NCBI GenBank assembly: GCA_902553145.1
Contig: CACDKD010000001.1
Coordinates: forward strand, 153,786-217,785
Reading direction: 5' to 3'
Origin: an uncultured Gammaproteobacteria bacterium
Lineage (GTDB): Bacteria > Pseudomonadota > Gammaproteobacteria > Steroidobacterales > UBA11654
DNA: 64,000 nucleotides
Shown here: piece after piece, positions 16,525-25,725 of the stretch
How the letters are laid out: every line of letters starts with the position of its first letter
How positions within the stretch are numbered: position 1 is the stretch's first letter
Notes under the pieces: generated by a model
What the model was told of the DNA's origin: nothing
Database searches by the model: none
What the model saw: only the letters and a program-made list of their open reading frames with translations
Position numbers and translations under genes: made by a program

Positions 16525-18657
16525 TTACATGATTTTTAGGTTTGCATAGCCTAAAACAAGCCACTTCAGACCCTCTGACTGAAAATTGACTTGCACTCTT
16601 TTGTTGTCACCATCACCCTCGACTGCAATGACAACGCCTTCACCAAAGGATGAATGTTCAACCAGCTTTCCAAGCAAACCATCTCCGTCATTTGTTCTTG
16701 ATCTCTTTGGCATGGGTTTAAGCCCTTCGTTAGATAGGTCATCAATCAATTCATTGGGTATTTCATAAAGGAATCGCGAGGGCTGAGAGTTAATCATGTT
16801 TCCATGAAGCATTCTTTGACTCGAATAACTGATATAAAGCTCCCTCATAGAGCGAGTTACAGCGACATAGCAAAGCCGCCTCTCTTCTTCTAATCCGCCC
16901 GGGTCAAGCTGAGATCGCGTGTGTGGAAACAAGCCATCTTCCATTCCGGCTATGAATACCAATGGAAACTCTAGACCCTTCGCTGAATGCATCGTCATTA
17001 GCTGTACACTCTCTTGCCATTCAGACGCTTGATTTTCTCCTGATTCAAGCGCGGCATGCGCTAAAAAAGACTGCATCGGCGATAGATCATCATCCTCAAA
17101 TGGCTGACGAAAACCATGGGCAGCATTAATGAGTTCCAGAATATTGTCTATCTTTGTAGCAGATTGCTCTGTTTTCTTTTCTTTTAAATGTGGAATAAGC
17201 TTTGATTGCTCGATCACTATTTCAAACTGTTTCTCAAGCGTTTGATCTGAAATTAATTTTTTAGTTTCATTGAGGCCTCCTAAAAATACACCAAGACTTT
17301 TTGTGGCCCTATTGGCTAATGTTTTGCCCTGAATGAGCTGATCTGAAGCCGCATACAAGCACAAACCCTCATCCCTGGCATGATTTTTTATTTTATCCAT
17401 TGTTTGTGCCCCAATTCCTTTTGGGGGAACGCTGCAGGCCCTTTCAAACGCTATATCATCAGCAATATTTTGCGTGAGACGTAAGTAAGCAAGAGCATCT
17501 TTGACCTCAGCACGATCAAAGAACCGGAAACCTCCATAAACCCGATATGGGATTGATCTTCTTATGAGCGCTTCTTCAATAACTCTAGATTGTGCATTCG
17601 ATCTGTAAAGAACAGCGATGTCACTCAGCTTAATTTTTCCAGACTTAGACTCTATTGTTTCGATAATATTTGAGGCTTCTTCGTATTCATCAAAATTTTG
17701 ATGCAATTTTATTAAAGGACCGGATTCTTCATCGGTCCACAAGTTCTTTTCTAGACGACCATTATTGTTTGATATGATCGAGTTTGCTGCGTTTAGGATG
17801 TTTTTAGTGGATCGGTAATTTTGCTCTAACTTTATGCTTCTTGGATCAAGAAAATCATTTCTAAACCTTGGCATGCTATCAGGGTTTGCCCCCCTCCAAC
17901 GATATATGGATTGATCGTCATCGCCCACAATAAAAGCCCGTCCTTCTGAACCCGTTATGAGCTTTATGATTTGATATTGTATTTCATTGGTGTCTTGAAA
18001 CTCATCAACCAGAATATTTTCAAAGCGATTTTGGTAGTGCTTTAAAAGAGGATCATTGTTTTTTAGTGTTTCATAGAAACGAAGAAGAAGCTCACCAAAA
18101 TCAACCAGATTATTTTGCCGGCACAACCGTTCATATATGGCATAGATCTCAACGTAATGTTCAAACCCCTTTTTCCCCTTGCTTCTATCAGGCCTTAGTC
18201 CCAAATCTTTTTGGCTATTGATAAACCAAGTTATTTCTTTGGGCGGATACCTGGATTCATCGAATGAGCTCTCTTTAATGATTTTTTTAATCTGTCTCAG
18301 TTGGTCATCTGCGTCTAAAATCTGGAAATTCTGATCAAGGTCAGCATCAGACCAATGCAACCTTAGGAATCGATGAGCAATTCCATGAAATGTTCCAATC
18401 CACATTCCCTTGGATTCATAACCTAAAATTTTAGAAACTCTCGAAGACATTTCTTTGGCTGCCTTGTTTGTGAATGTAACGGCAAAAATGTTTTGTGGAG
18501 GAATTTGCTCTACTGCAATAAGCCATGCAATCCTGTGGACTAAAACCCTAGTTTTCCCGCTACCAGCCCCAGCAACGACCATGACATTACTGCCACTAGA
18601 AGTGACTGCCTCCCTCTGCTGTTCGTTCAGCTGGACAAGAATTTGATCGGCCTGCAT
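16525..18657 (-). CDS. uvrD: DNA helicase II UvrD
   Basis: A 3'-5' superfamily 1 helicase for nucleotide excision repair and mismatch repair. It has 710 residues. The Q-motif LNEQQREAV, Walker A GAGSGKTR (30-37), DEFQDTN (motif II), DDQSIYRWRGA (motif III) and QLMTMHSAKGLEFP (motif V region) are all present. The C-terminal tail with VQVNFQSEGLKWLVLGYANL is characteristic of UvrD rather than Rep or PcrA. It is embedded between ctaA and trkA on the same strand. Confidence 0.95.
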   Translation of the reverse strand: MQADQILVQLNEQQREAVTSSGSNVMVVAGAGSGKTRVLVHRIAWLIAVEQIPPQNIFAVTFTNKAAKEMSSRVSKILGYESKGMWIGTFHGIAHRFLRLHWSDADLDQNFQILDADDQLRQIKKIIKESSFDESRYPPKEITWFINSQKDLGLRPDRSKGKKGFEHYVEIYAIYERLCRQNNLVDFGELLLRFYETLKNNDPLLKHYQNRFENILVDEFQDTNEIQYQIIKLITGSEGRAFIVGDDDQSIYRWRGANPDSMPRFRNDFLDPRSIKLEQNYRSTKNILNAANSIISNNNGRLEKNLWTDEESGPLIKLHQNFDEYEEASNIIETIESKSGKIKLSDIAVLYRSNAQSRVIEEALIRRSIPYRVYGGFRFFDRAEVKDALAYLRLTQNIADDIAFERACSVPPKGIGAQTMDKIKNHARDEGLCLYAASDQLIQGKTLANRATKSLGVFLGGLNETKKLISDQTLEKQFEIVIEQSKLIPHLKEKKTEQSATKIDNILELINAAHGFRQPFEDDDLSPMQSFLAHAALESGENQASEWQESVQLMTMHSAKGLEFPLVFIAGMEDGLFPHTRSQLDPGGLEEERRLCYVAVTRSMRELYISYSSQRMLHGNMINSQPSRFLYEIPNELIDDLSNEGLKPMPKRSRTNDGDGLLGKLVEHSSFGEGVVIAVEGDGDNKRVQVNFQSEGLKWLVLGYANLKIM

Positions 18658-18666
18658 TTTATTTAA

Positions 18667-19659
18667 TTAGTTTTGCTTGATCTTGACAGTGTATAAAAGA
18701 TTGATAAAAGAAAGCAAAAGTAGGGCAGCAAAAGCGTTATGAGCGGTAGCCAAGAATAATGGAATGCCAAACCACACCATTAGAATACCTATCGCCAATT
18801 GTGCTGATAATGCTATCAACATTAAAATAGAGGCCCCCCGTACCCGATCAGATCTATGCTTAAGGTATCTCAGTCCAATCAGTCCAAGGGCGATTAATGC
18901 AACTATTGCGCCAAGCCTATGCACAAAATGGATTGCTGTTCTGCCGGATGGACTAAGCTGGCCGCCTTCATAGTTAACACCGACCTCTTGCCACTTTAAG
19001 AATCCTTCCTCAAAGTCCATGTTTGATGGCCATACCTCTCCATAACATAGAGGCAAATCAGGGCAACCAAGGGCCGCATAATTCGTGCTTGTCCATCCGC
19101 CAAGAATAATCTGAAGTATAAGAATGGATAATCCGACAAACAGCACATTTGGCGTAGAAATAAATTTTTCACTGTCAGTTTCTATGCTTCTGTAATAGAA
19201 GAACAACAAAGACAATGTTGTCAGTCCTCCAATTAAATGTGCAGTCACTACAAGAGGATGAACCTTCAGGGTTACAGTCCACATGCCAAGCATTCCTTGA
19301 AAAATTACCAAAGCCAGCAAGGCACCTGATAACTTAAGATCTTTCAGCGAACCCTCATCCTTCCTGAAGGAGAAGAAGTCTTTTAGGAACATTAATAGAA
19401 TCAGAAAGCCGAGCAAAGAGGCAATATAACGATGAATCATTTCCCTCCAGGCTTTTCCTTCATCAACAATTTCACCAGGAAAGTTTTCTTCAACAGAGAG
19501 ATAATCTTCAGCTGTTTGGGGCACGGTTACAAAACCGTAACAGCCTGGCCAATCAGGACAACCCAGACCCGCATCTGTGAGTCTCACATATGCACCAAAT
19601 ACAATAACACACAGGGCGAGCAGAATAGTAAAGCCAGCGACACCTTTTTTTGTTACCAC
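18667..19659 (-). CDS. ctaA: Heme A synthase
   Basis: Converts heme O to heme A for the cytochrome oxidase encoded just upstream. The 330-residue protein has eight helices in two homologous halves. A cysteine pair is visible in GCPDWPGCYG (33-42) and again in GCPDLPLCYG (about 196-205). Heme-ligand histidines appear in EMIHRYIA (73-80), VVTAHLIGG, AIHFVHRLGA and LATAHNAFAA. The heme O synthase (ctaB/cyoE) that should supply it is not in this window; the UbiA-family gene at 24315 is a quinone prenyltransferase instead. Confidence 0.95.
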   Translation of the reverse strand: MVTKKGVAGFTILLALCVIVFGAYVRLTDAGLGCPDWPGCYGFVTVPQTAEDYLSVEENFPGEIVDEGKAWREMIHRYIASLLGFLILLMFLKDFFSFRKDEGSLKDLKLSGALLALVIFQGMLGMWTVTLKVHPLVVTAHLIGGLTTLSLLFFYYRSIETDSEKFISTPNVLFVGLSILILQIILGGWTSTNYAALGCPDLPLCYGEVWPSNMDFEEGFLKWQEVGVNYEGGQLSPSGRTAIHFVHRLGAIVALIALGLIGLRYLKHRSDRVRGASILMLIALSAQLAIGILMVWFGIPLFLATAHNAFAALLLLSFINLLYTVKIKQN

Positions 19660-19673
19660 GATTTTCTTATGGA

Positions 19674-20039
19674 CTATTCGCCAACCAGTGGCATAAAGAG
19701 ATCACGAATGTAGTATACGAAAGCACCATCGACTGCCAATATTCCAATCAAAGCCAATAGAAAGAGTGGCGGAAGCATGATCGCGTATAGAAACGCCATT
19801 CTTTCCCATGCCATATGCATGAATACTCCAACTACAAGACCCGCCTTTAAAAAGGCAAAGACAGTGACTAGGAACCACCTGAGATAGCCTTGGATTTCAG
19901 CCAAGTCAACAGCATAGGAAAATGCACTTAAAACGAATAAAAGAATCCAGACACTTATGTATAAGCTGAAAGGATGCTCGGTTTCAGGCGCATCACCTGG
20001 ATAAAAACTAGGGTGTTTAAAATGTTTTTGTTCTTCCAT
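19674..20039 (-). CDS. Cytochrome c oxidase subunit IV family protein
   Basis: 121 residues with three predicted membrane helices, matching the prokaryotic subunit IV (CtaF/CyoD-like) family. LRWFLVTVFAFLKAGLVVGVFMHM is the conserved helix 2 region, within 54-77. The subunit is small and non-catalytic and helps assemble the CuB site in related enzymes. It follows the second subunit III gene by 9 bp and precedes ctaA. Confidence 0.82.
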   Translation of the reverse strand: MEEQKHFKHPSFYPGDAPETEHPFSLYISVWILLFVLSAFSYAVDLAEIQGYLRWFLVTVFAFLKAGLVVGVFMHMAWERMAFLYAIMLPPLFLLALIGILAVDGAFVYYIRDLFMPLVGE

Positions 20040-20048
20040 ATCTCAGAC

Positions 20049-20738
20049 CTACCACAAATAAAAGAATGCGAAAATAAATATCCAAACCAAATCAACAAAG
20101 TGCCAATATAAACCTGCTACCTCAACCATTTGGTAATCGTTAAGCTTGTCGTAACGTCCTTCCCAAACTCTCTTTGCAACAATGGTTAGGTAAACAACAC
20201 CAATCGATACGTGAAGCCCATGAAAGCCAGTGATCATGAAAAAGAAACCGCCAAACTGAGCAGCGCCAAACGGATTGCCCCATGGCCGAATACCCTCTTC
20301 AAAAATAAGTTTACTCCACTCAAACATCTGCATTCCAACAAATGCAACACCTCCAAGTGCTGTCAAGAGAATCAAGAAAGCTGTTTTTTTCCTCTGTTTC
20401 TTATACCCAGAGGTCACTGCCATCGCCATGGTTCCACTGCTACTGATTAATATGAACGTCATGATTGCAATTAGCAATAAGGGAACATCTGCTCCACCAA
20501 CGTGAAGAGCAAAGACTTCACTGGTGGGTGGCCAAGGCTCTATTGTGGTTAACCTCACTGCCATGTAAGCACATAGAAAGGAGCCAAATATAAAAGTATC
20601 GCTGACCAAAAAAATCCACATCATGGCCTTGCTCCACCTTACTCTAAAGGTTTGAACATCTGATGACCAATCGGCAACCAAGCCCTTTAAATTGTCAGGA
20701 ATCGAGTGTTCAAAAGATACGCTTTGGTTGTTAGACAT
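20049..20738 (-). CDS. Cytochrome c oxidase subunit III, second tandem copy
   Basis: A 229-residue heme-copper oxidase subunit III with about five helices. Family marks are MMWIFLVSDTFIFGSFLCAYM (39-59 as a span), the FFMITGFHGLHVSIGVVYL segment (about 167-185) and the C-terminal YWHFVDLVWIFIFAFFYLW. It lies 10 bp downstream of another, shorter subunit III gene, so the operon has two divergent copies. Both may belong to the same enzyme, as in operons with two subunit III genes in Bacteroidota. Confidence 0.9.
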   Translation of the reverse strand: MSNNQSVSFEHSIPDNLKGLVADWSSDVQTFRVRWSKAMMWIFLVSDTFIFGSFLCAYMAVRLTTIEPWPPTSEVFALHVGGADVPLLLIAIMTFILISSSGTMAMAVTSGYKKQRKKTAFLILLTALGGVAFVGMQMFEWSKLIFEEGIRPWGNPFGAAQFGGFFFMITGFHGLHVSIGVVYLTIVAKRVWEGRYDKLNDYQMVEVAGLYWHFVDLVWIFIFAFFYLW

Positions 20739-20748
20739 AGTTTACTCT

Positions 20749-21318
20749 TTAAGTTGTTATTAACATCGCAAACAATACCCCCCAGACCAGAAGCATATAA
20801 TGCCAATAGGCACCTAATAAGCCAACTGATTCAGGTTGAAGCATCGTTGCATCCCCTTTGAAAACCCTTAAGGTCACAATAAACCAAGCCACAAGACCTC
20901 CAATAACATGAAAGGCATGTAAGGCTGTGATCAGGTAGAAAAATGTATTTGCCGGATTTGACGACAAGAAATAACCACTTGCATTCAGTTCTTGCCAAGC
21001 CCAAGTTTGACCAGAAACAAAGACAATAACGAAAACACCCGCTATTGCTAGGCCAACTTTTGTTTTTTGGTGGTCAGCTGCTTTTGCACCGCTCTTAGAC
21101 CATGCCATTCCAACACTTGCCAGCGCCAAGCAGACTGTGTTAAACCACAAGAGAGATGGAATTGGCACAGGGCTCCAATCTTGAAAGTTCATTCTAAACA
21201 GATATGCATTGGTGATGAACAAGAAGAGAATCGAGATTACTGTCATCAAGACATATACAAATACCTGAGCATGATTCAGCCCTAGGAATGCTTTTTCTGA
21301 TGCAGGATAGTTATTCAT
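20749..21318 (-). CDS. Cytochrome c oxidase subunit III, first tandem copy (short form)
   Basis: 189 residues. LITALHAFHVIGGLVAWFIV (about 131-150) and LGAYWHYMLLVWGVLFAML near the C-terminus are the subunit III signature helices. It starts 2 bp after coxA ends. It differs from the next gene in length and in the N-terminal helix, so it is a diverged paralogue rather than a recent duplication. Which copy binds the catalytic subunit cannot be told from sequence. Confidence 0.87.
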   Translation of the reverse strand: MNNYPASEKAFLGLNHAQVFVYVLMTVISILFLFITNAYLFRMNFQDWSPVPIPSLLWFNTVCLALASVGMAWSKSGAKAADHQKTKVGLAIAGVFVIVFVSGQTWAWQELNASGYFLSSNPANTFFYLITALHAFHVIGGLVAWFIVTLRVFKGDATMLQPESVGLLGAYWHYMLLVWGVLFAMLITT

Positions 21319-21320
21319 GA

Positions 21321-23054
21321 CTAAGTAATTTGCTCATCTGGCACGTTCTGTGGAACAAAATCCGATGTAGCACCAGGAAGACCATACTCATATGGCCATC
21401 TGTAGACTACAGGCAATTGCTCACCCCAGTTTCCATGCCCAGGAGGCGACTCTAGAGTTTGCCATTCAAGCGTGCATGCGCCCCAAGGGTTTTTGGGAGC
21501 AATCGCGCCTTTGTAAAGACTCACTACGAAGTTATAAAGCAGGATAAACTGAGCAGCCCCGACAATGAGAGCACAGACAGTAATGAACTGATTTAAGTCT
21601 GCAACGGATTGTGGAATGAAGTCATACTGCTCATTCGAATAATACCTTCTTGGAACACCTAAGAAGCCAATGTAGTGCATTGGGAAATATATTAGATATG
21701 TTCCAATGAACGTAATCCAAAAATGAATCTTGCCAAGCGTATCATTTAACATCCTTCCGGTTACAGATGGATACCAATGATATAAACCGCCATAGAGAGC
21801 CAACACAGGCGACACTGCCATCACCATGTGGAAATGACCGACAACAAAGTATGTATCGGATAGAGGAACATCTACGGCCACATTACCTAGGAATAGTCCC
21901 GTGAGACCTCCATTCAAGAAAGTGACCAAGAAAGCTAGGCAATAAAGCATAGGAACGGTCATTTTGATATTTGCATTCCAAAGGGTAAGGACCCAGTTAT
22001 AAACTTTAATTGCAGTTGGAACAGCAATAATTAATGTTGTTGTTGCAAAGAAAAAACCAAGATAAGGGTTCATTCCAGCCACATACATGTGATGCGCCCA
22101 TACAATGAAGGCTATGCCAGCAATTGCAATAAGTGCCCACACCATCATGTTGTAACCAAAAATATTCTTTCTGGCATGAACACTGATGAGCTCGGAAATA
22201 ATACCGAAAGCAGGAAGTGCGATGATATATACTTCTGGATGTCCGAAGAACCAGAATAAATGTTGAAAAAGCACTGGACTTCCTCCGCCGTAATCTAGTA
22301 CTTCACCGCCTTTGAAAATCTCTGGCATAAAGAAGCTTGTTTCTAATACTCGATCAAAAATCAACATTATGGCCCCTACAAGCAATGCAGGGAATGCTAA
22401 CAAACCGAGGAAAGTAGCTAGGAATATGCACCAGATAATGAGGGGCATTCTCATCAAAGTCATTCCTTTGGCCCTGGACTGAAGCACAGTTGTGATGTAG
22501 TTTAGGCCGCCCATTGTAAAGGCAATAATAAACACAGCCAGCGAGGCAAGCATGAGAATAATTCCTGCACCATCACCACCTGGCGTTCCTTCCAGAATTG
22601 ATTGAGGAGGATAGAGTGTCCAACCAGCTCCCGTTGGCCCGCTTTCAACAAAGAAGCTTGCTACAAGGATGATTACAGATAGAAAATACATCCAGAAACT
22701 CAACATATTTACAAAAGGAAAAGCCATGTCACGGCATCCCAGCATCAGCGGGATTAGATAGTTTCCGAAACCACCAAGAAAAAGAGCTGTAAGAAGATAA
22801 ATAACCATAATCATTCCATGCATGGTTACATCTTGATAGTAACTGCCAGCATCAATTGACTCAAACAACCCAGGGAAACCAAGCTGCATTCTCATCAACA
22901 GCGAGAGAAACATGCCGGTTAGGCCAATCGCAAGCGCGACACAAACATACTGAAGCGCTATTACTTTATGGTCTTGAGAGAATACGTATGTATCCCACCA
23001 ACCTTTTGGGTCATACATTTTTTGACCTTCATAAGTAGCTGAATTTTGATCCAT
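21321..23054 (-). CDS. coxA: Cytochrome c oxidase subunit I, aa3/caa3 type
   Basis: The catalytic subunit that reduces oxygen to water and pumps protons across the inner membrane. It has 577 residues with twelve or more helices. The heme a ligand is in VTMHGMIMV (76-84). The CuB ligand and cross-linked Tyr are in GHPEVYIIALP; the CuB histidine pair is in WAHHMYVAG, and the heme ligands are in VGHFHMVMA. The K-channel tyrosine context HPEVY marks an A-type oxidase. It lies between coxB (52 bp upstream) and two subunit III genes. Confidence 0.97.
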   Translation of the reverse strand: MDQNSATYEGQKMYDPKGWWDTYVFSQDHKVIALQYVCVALAIGLTGMFLSLLMRMQLGFPGLFESIDAGSYYQDVTMHGMIMVIYLLTALFLGGFGNYLIPLMLGCRDMAFPFVNMLSFWMYFLSVIILVASFFVESGPTGAGWTLYPPQSILEGTPGGDGAGIILMLASLAVFIIAFTMGGLNYITTVLQSRAKGMTLMRMPLIIWCIFLATFLGLLAFPALLVGAIMLIFDRVLETSFFMPEIFKGGEVLDYGGGSPVLFQHLFWFFGHPEVYIIALPAFGIISELISVHARKNIFGYNMMVWALIAIAGIAFIVWAHHMYVAGMNPYLGFFFATTTLIIAVPTAIKVYNWVLTLWNANIKMTVPMLYCLAFLVTFLNGGLTGLFLGNVAVDVPLSDTYFVVGHFHMVMAVSPVLALYGGLYHWYPSVTGRMLNDTLGKIHFWITFIGTYLIYFPMHYIGFLGVPRRYYSNEQYDFIPQSVADLNQFITVCALIVGAAQFILLYNFVVSLYKGAIAPKNPWGACTLEWQTLESPPGHGNWGEQLPVVYRWPYEYGLPGATSDFVPQNVPDEQIT

Positions 23055-23106
23055 TTCTTGAATTACTCCTTAGTCTATTTTTTTACTCATTATTTTATTT
23101 CGAAAC

Positions 23107-24183
23107 TTATTCGCTTAGGGTTTTTATATAATCACCGATTGCCGTTAGCTCCTCTTCAGAAAGCGTAGCATACGCAGGCATTACAGGAGCGTATCCTTCT
23201 GCAATTTGTGACATCGGATTAACAATCGATGTTTTGATATAGTCATCATCAACAACCACTGTTTCTCCTGAAGCAAGAGCCCTATTGGTGCCATAGGTGT
23301 CTCTCCATGTCGGCCCAATTCCATCGGACCCATCAATGCTGTGACAAGCCACACAACCTAGCGTTTGTACTATTTGCTCACCATTGGCCCCTTCATTCAT
23401 TGTTTCAGCAAAAGTTGGCTGTCCTGCCAACCAAGTTTTGAAATCTTCTTCTGTGTCGACTACCACCACACCTCTCATTGCGTAGTGTCCTGTGCCGCAA
23501 TATTCAGCACACGCGACTTCATATGTTCCAAGCACAGTTGGCTCGAACCAAAGATTTGATTGTTGACCAGGGACCAGATCCATTTTTGCCCTGAATTGTG
23601 GCACGTAAAAGTCATGCAATACATCTTTTGACCTGAGCTGAAAAACAACTTTGTTGTTAATCGGTAAATGAACTTCACCACCTCTAATAAGGATATCGTC
23701 TTGCCCATAAGGATCATCTGGATCAAGTCCAAAAGTATTTTTTGAGCTAAATAATCTCCCGCTTGTGTTTCCATAGACTCCGTCTTCTCCAGGGAAACGA
23801 TATGACCAAACCCATTGTTGACCAACGCCCTCAACCTCTAGTGCATCAACTGGAAGTTCAACATATAATTTCCAAGCATATAGCCCAGGAGCTAGAAGTG
23901 CGATTACACCAATTGTAGTAATGATGGTTAGTTTGAGCTCAAGTGCAGGGTTCTCTGGCTCGTATTCAGATTTGTTTCCTTCACGATATGGGAATTTGAC
24001 AACGCAATATAAAATGAATGCTGAAATAAGAACAAAAGCAATTCCAGTGATGACCAGTGATATAAGTATTGTGGTATCTAAGAAACCCCAATTTGAAGCC
24101 AGCGGTGAAAACCACCAAGGTGATACAAAGTTCCAAAGTACAGTTCCGATTACGATGATCGCAGTAACGATTACAAATGCCAT
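23107..24183 (-). CDS. coxB: Cytochrome c oxidase subunit II fused to cytochrome c (caa3 type)
   Basis: 358 residues: two membrane helices (about 38-60 and 83-105), the CuA cupredoxin domain (about 110-245) and a C-terminal class I cytochrome c. CuA ligands are His190 and CAEYCGTGHYAM (Cys225, Glu227, Cys229, His233, Met236). The heme c site is CVACH (277-281) with Met335 in APVMPAY as the probable sixth ligand. The fused cytochrome defines a caa3 oxidase, able to take electrons directly from carriers. It is the first gene of the cox operon, with AGGAAC about 5 nt before the ATG and 131 bp to ubiA upstream. Confidence 0.97.
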   Translation of the reverse strand: MAFVIVTAIIVIGTVLWNFVSPWWFSPLASNWGFLDTTILISLVITGIAFVLISAFILYCVVKFPYREGNKSEYEPENPALELKLTIITTIGVIALLAPGLYAWKLYVELPVDALEVEGVGQQWVWSYRFPGEDGVYGNTSGRLFSSKNTFGLDPDDPYGQDDILIRGGEVHLPINNKVVFQLRSKDVLHDFYVPQFRAKMDLVPGQQSNLWFEPTVLGTYEVACAEYCGTGHYAMRGVVVVDTEEDFKTWLAGQPTFAETMNEGANGEQIVQTLGCVACHSIDGSDGIGPTWRDTYGTNRALASGETVVVDDDYIKTSIVNPMSQIAEGYAPVMPAYATLSEEELTAIGDYIKTLSE

Positions 24184-24314
24184 AATGTTCCTATTTGATT
24201 AAAAACTCAGTCTTATCTCGGTGCATTATCCTCAAAAAATAAGGAGAATACAATGGTATAAAGAACAAATAAATAAAGAAAAATATTTTCGGTTTAAAAT
24301 CTTTTTTTTCTCCA

Positions 24315-25163
24315 TCAAGAGAGGCCAATAAAAATTGCTAAAAAGTGAAAAAATCCAACGTACCAACTCTCATTGAAAGCTCTGAAACAGCCACTCTTTT
24401 CTCTTCTGGAGATCAAAAATTGTTGCCTAGCAAAAAGCATTAAGATAATGACCAGCATCACATAGTATATAGACCCCATTTGCCAAATTATCCCGATCCA
24501 TGCCCATAAGGTGAGAGATATGATTTGCAGAGCGGAGGTGATCATGGAGACTTTTCCCCCAAAAAGGATTGCGGTCGAAAAGACGCCCGTCCTTAAATCA
24601 TCATCAATGTCTACCAATGCATAAAAAGTGTCGTAAACCACTATCCATATCGCTACACCGATCCACAGCAAAAACATTGCTAAATCAAATTCAGAACCAC
24701 AAGCAACATAGGCCATTGGTATCGACCAACTAAATGCCAAGCCCAATATGATCTGTGGAGATGAAATGTAGCGTTTACAGAAAGGATATATTACCGTCAG
24801 AGTGAATCCCCCAAGCGACCATGGCATTACGTCTCTTCCCAAGCTAACAGCAAGAGATAAAGCTATTGCCAGAAAAAATAAAAGGAAGATGAAAGCCTCT
24901 TTTTTAGTCAACTCCCCTGATGCCAGAGGCCTCCCTTTCGTTCTTTCAACTTGTTTATCAATCTCTGAATCTACAAGATCATTGATAACACAGCCAGCCG
25001 ATCTCATGACAAAAACACCAACAATAAAAACTACCAAGATATTAGTATTCGGAAATCCATTTGAAGCGAGCCAAAGAGCCGACAGAGTTGGCCAGAGCAG
25101 CAAGAGTATTCCGATTGGCTTATCAAATCGAGCCAATCTAGAAAAGCTGATGATTTTATTCAT
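24315..25163 (-). CDS. ubiA: 4-Hydroxybenzoate octaprenyltransferase
   Basis: Attaches the polyprenyl tail to 4-hydroxybenzoate in ubiquinone synthesis, in the inner membrane. It has 282 residues. The first aspartate motif reads NDLVDSEIDKQVERTKGRPL (61-80), and a second DTFYALVDIDDD lies near 177-188. DKPIGILLLLWPTLSALWLA (14-33) is the UbiA signature and separates it from heme O synthase. It is 6 bp from ubiC, whose product it uses, as in E. coli. Confidence 0.96.
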   Translation of the reverse strand: MNKIISFSRLARFDKPIGILLLLWPTLSALWLASNGFPNTNILVVFIVGVFVMRSAGCVINDLVDSEIDKQVERTKGRPLASGELTKKEAFIFLLFFLAIALSLAVSLGRDVMPWSLGGFTLTVIYPFCKRYISSPQIILGLAFSWSIPMAYVACGSEFDLAMFLLWIGVAIWIVVYDTFYALVDIDDDLRTGVFSTAILFGGKVSMITSALQIISLTLWAWIGIIWQMGSIYYVMLVIILMLFARQQFLISRREKSGCFRAFNESWYVGFFHFLAIFIGLS

Positions 25164-25169
25164 TTTGAA

Positions 25170-25685
25170 CTATATTTCGTTGAGCTGAGGAGGAAATGCT
25201 TCAACAAGATGAATGAACTCAGAATTTAATTCAAAAGACGATCTTCTGCAGAGTATTTTTTCTTTACCCACATCAACGCTTGTAAAGAGAACGCCGACTC
25301 TTTCAATGCCTTTGATCAATGAAAGTTTTCCACCCAGCGGGTTGTTTCCAAGATCACTAAGCCATTGATTTTTTTCCAGCGTTGAGTTTGAAGCAAATGT
25401 TTGAGCAAAAATTGATACATTTTTGGCAACCAATATTTCAATTTCGCGCGTAAGACCAACAGCATTTTCTTTGAGGTCTCTTAGCATTAACGGTATTTCA
25501 CCGATAGACTCACTCGTGACTATTAGGTCATGTTGAGGAAACTCATTGCGAAGCTTATCGGTCATCCATGCTGTATAGGACAACCAGTTTTGGCAGATCG
25601 GATCTTCGGGATTTGCAACATCTTTGATATTTTCAAACCATTTGATATTACTCGCTGCTGCTTCTATGTCTCTAAAGGATTTCAT
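25170..25685 (-). CDS. ubiC: Chorismate lyase
   Basis: Cleaves chorismate to 4-hydroxybenzoate and pyruvate, the first dedicated step to ubiquinone. It has 171 residues, typical of the family. TREIEILVAKNVSIFAQTF (about 79-97) and LSDLGNNPLGGKL (about 109-121) match the conserved core, with the arginine after the threonine contributing to product binding. The sequence is diverged, but adjacency to ubiA makes the call secure. Chorismate is also the substrate of trpE in this window. Confidence 0.9.
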   Translation of the reverse strand: MKSFRDIEAAASNIKWFENIKDVANPEDPICQNWLSYTAWMTDKLRNEFPQHDLIVTSESIGEIPLMLRDLKENAVGLTREIEILVAKNVSIFAQTFASNSTLEKNQWLSDLGNNPLGGKLSLIKGIERVGVLFTSVDVGKEKILCRRSSFELNSEFIHLVEAFPPQLNEI

Positions 25686-25725
25686 CGTGAGAGAACTTTA
25701 TCAAAATGAACTCAAAAGTTCCTAA

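Noticed and set aside
24315-25163. Heme O synthase (CyoE/CtaB) as the identity of the prenyltransferase gene
   Set aside because: The N-terminal DKPIGxLLLLWPTLxALWLA and the adjacent ubiC are UbiA features; CyoE motifs are not seen.
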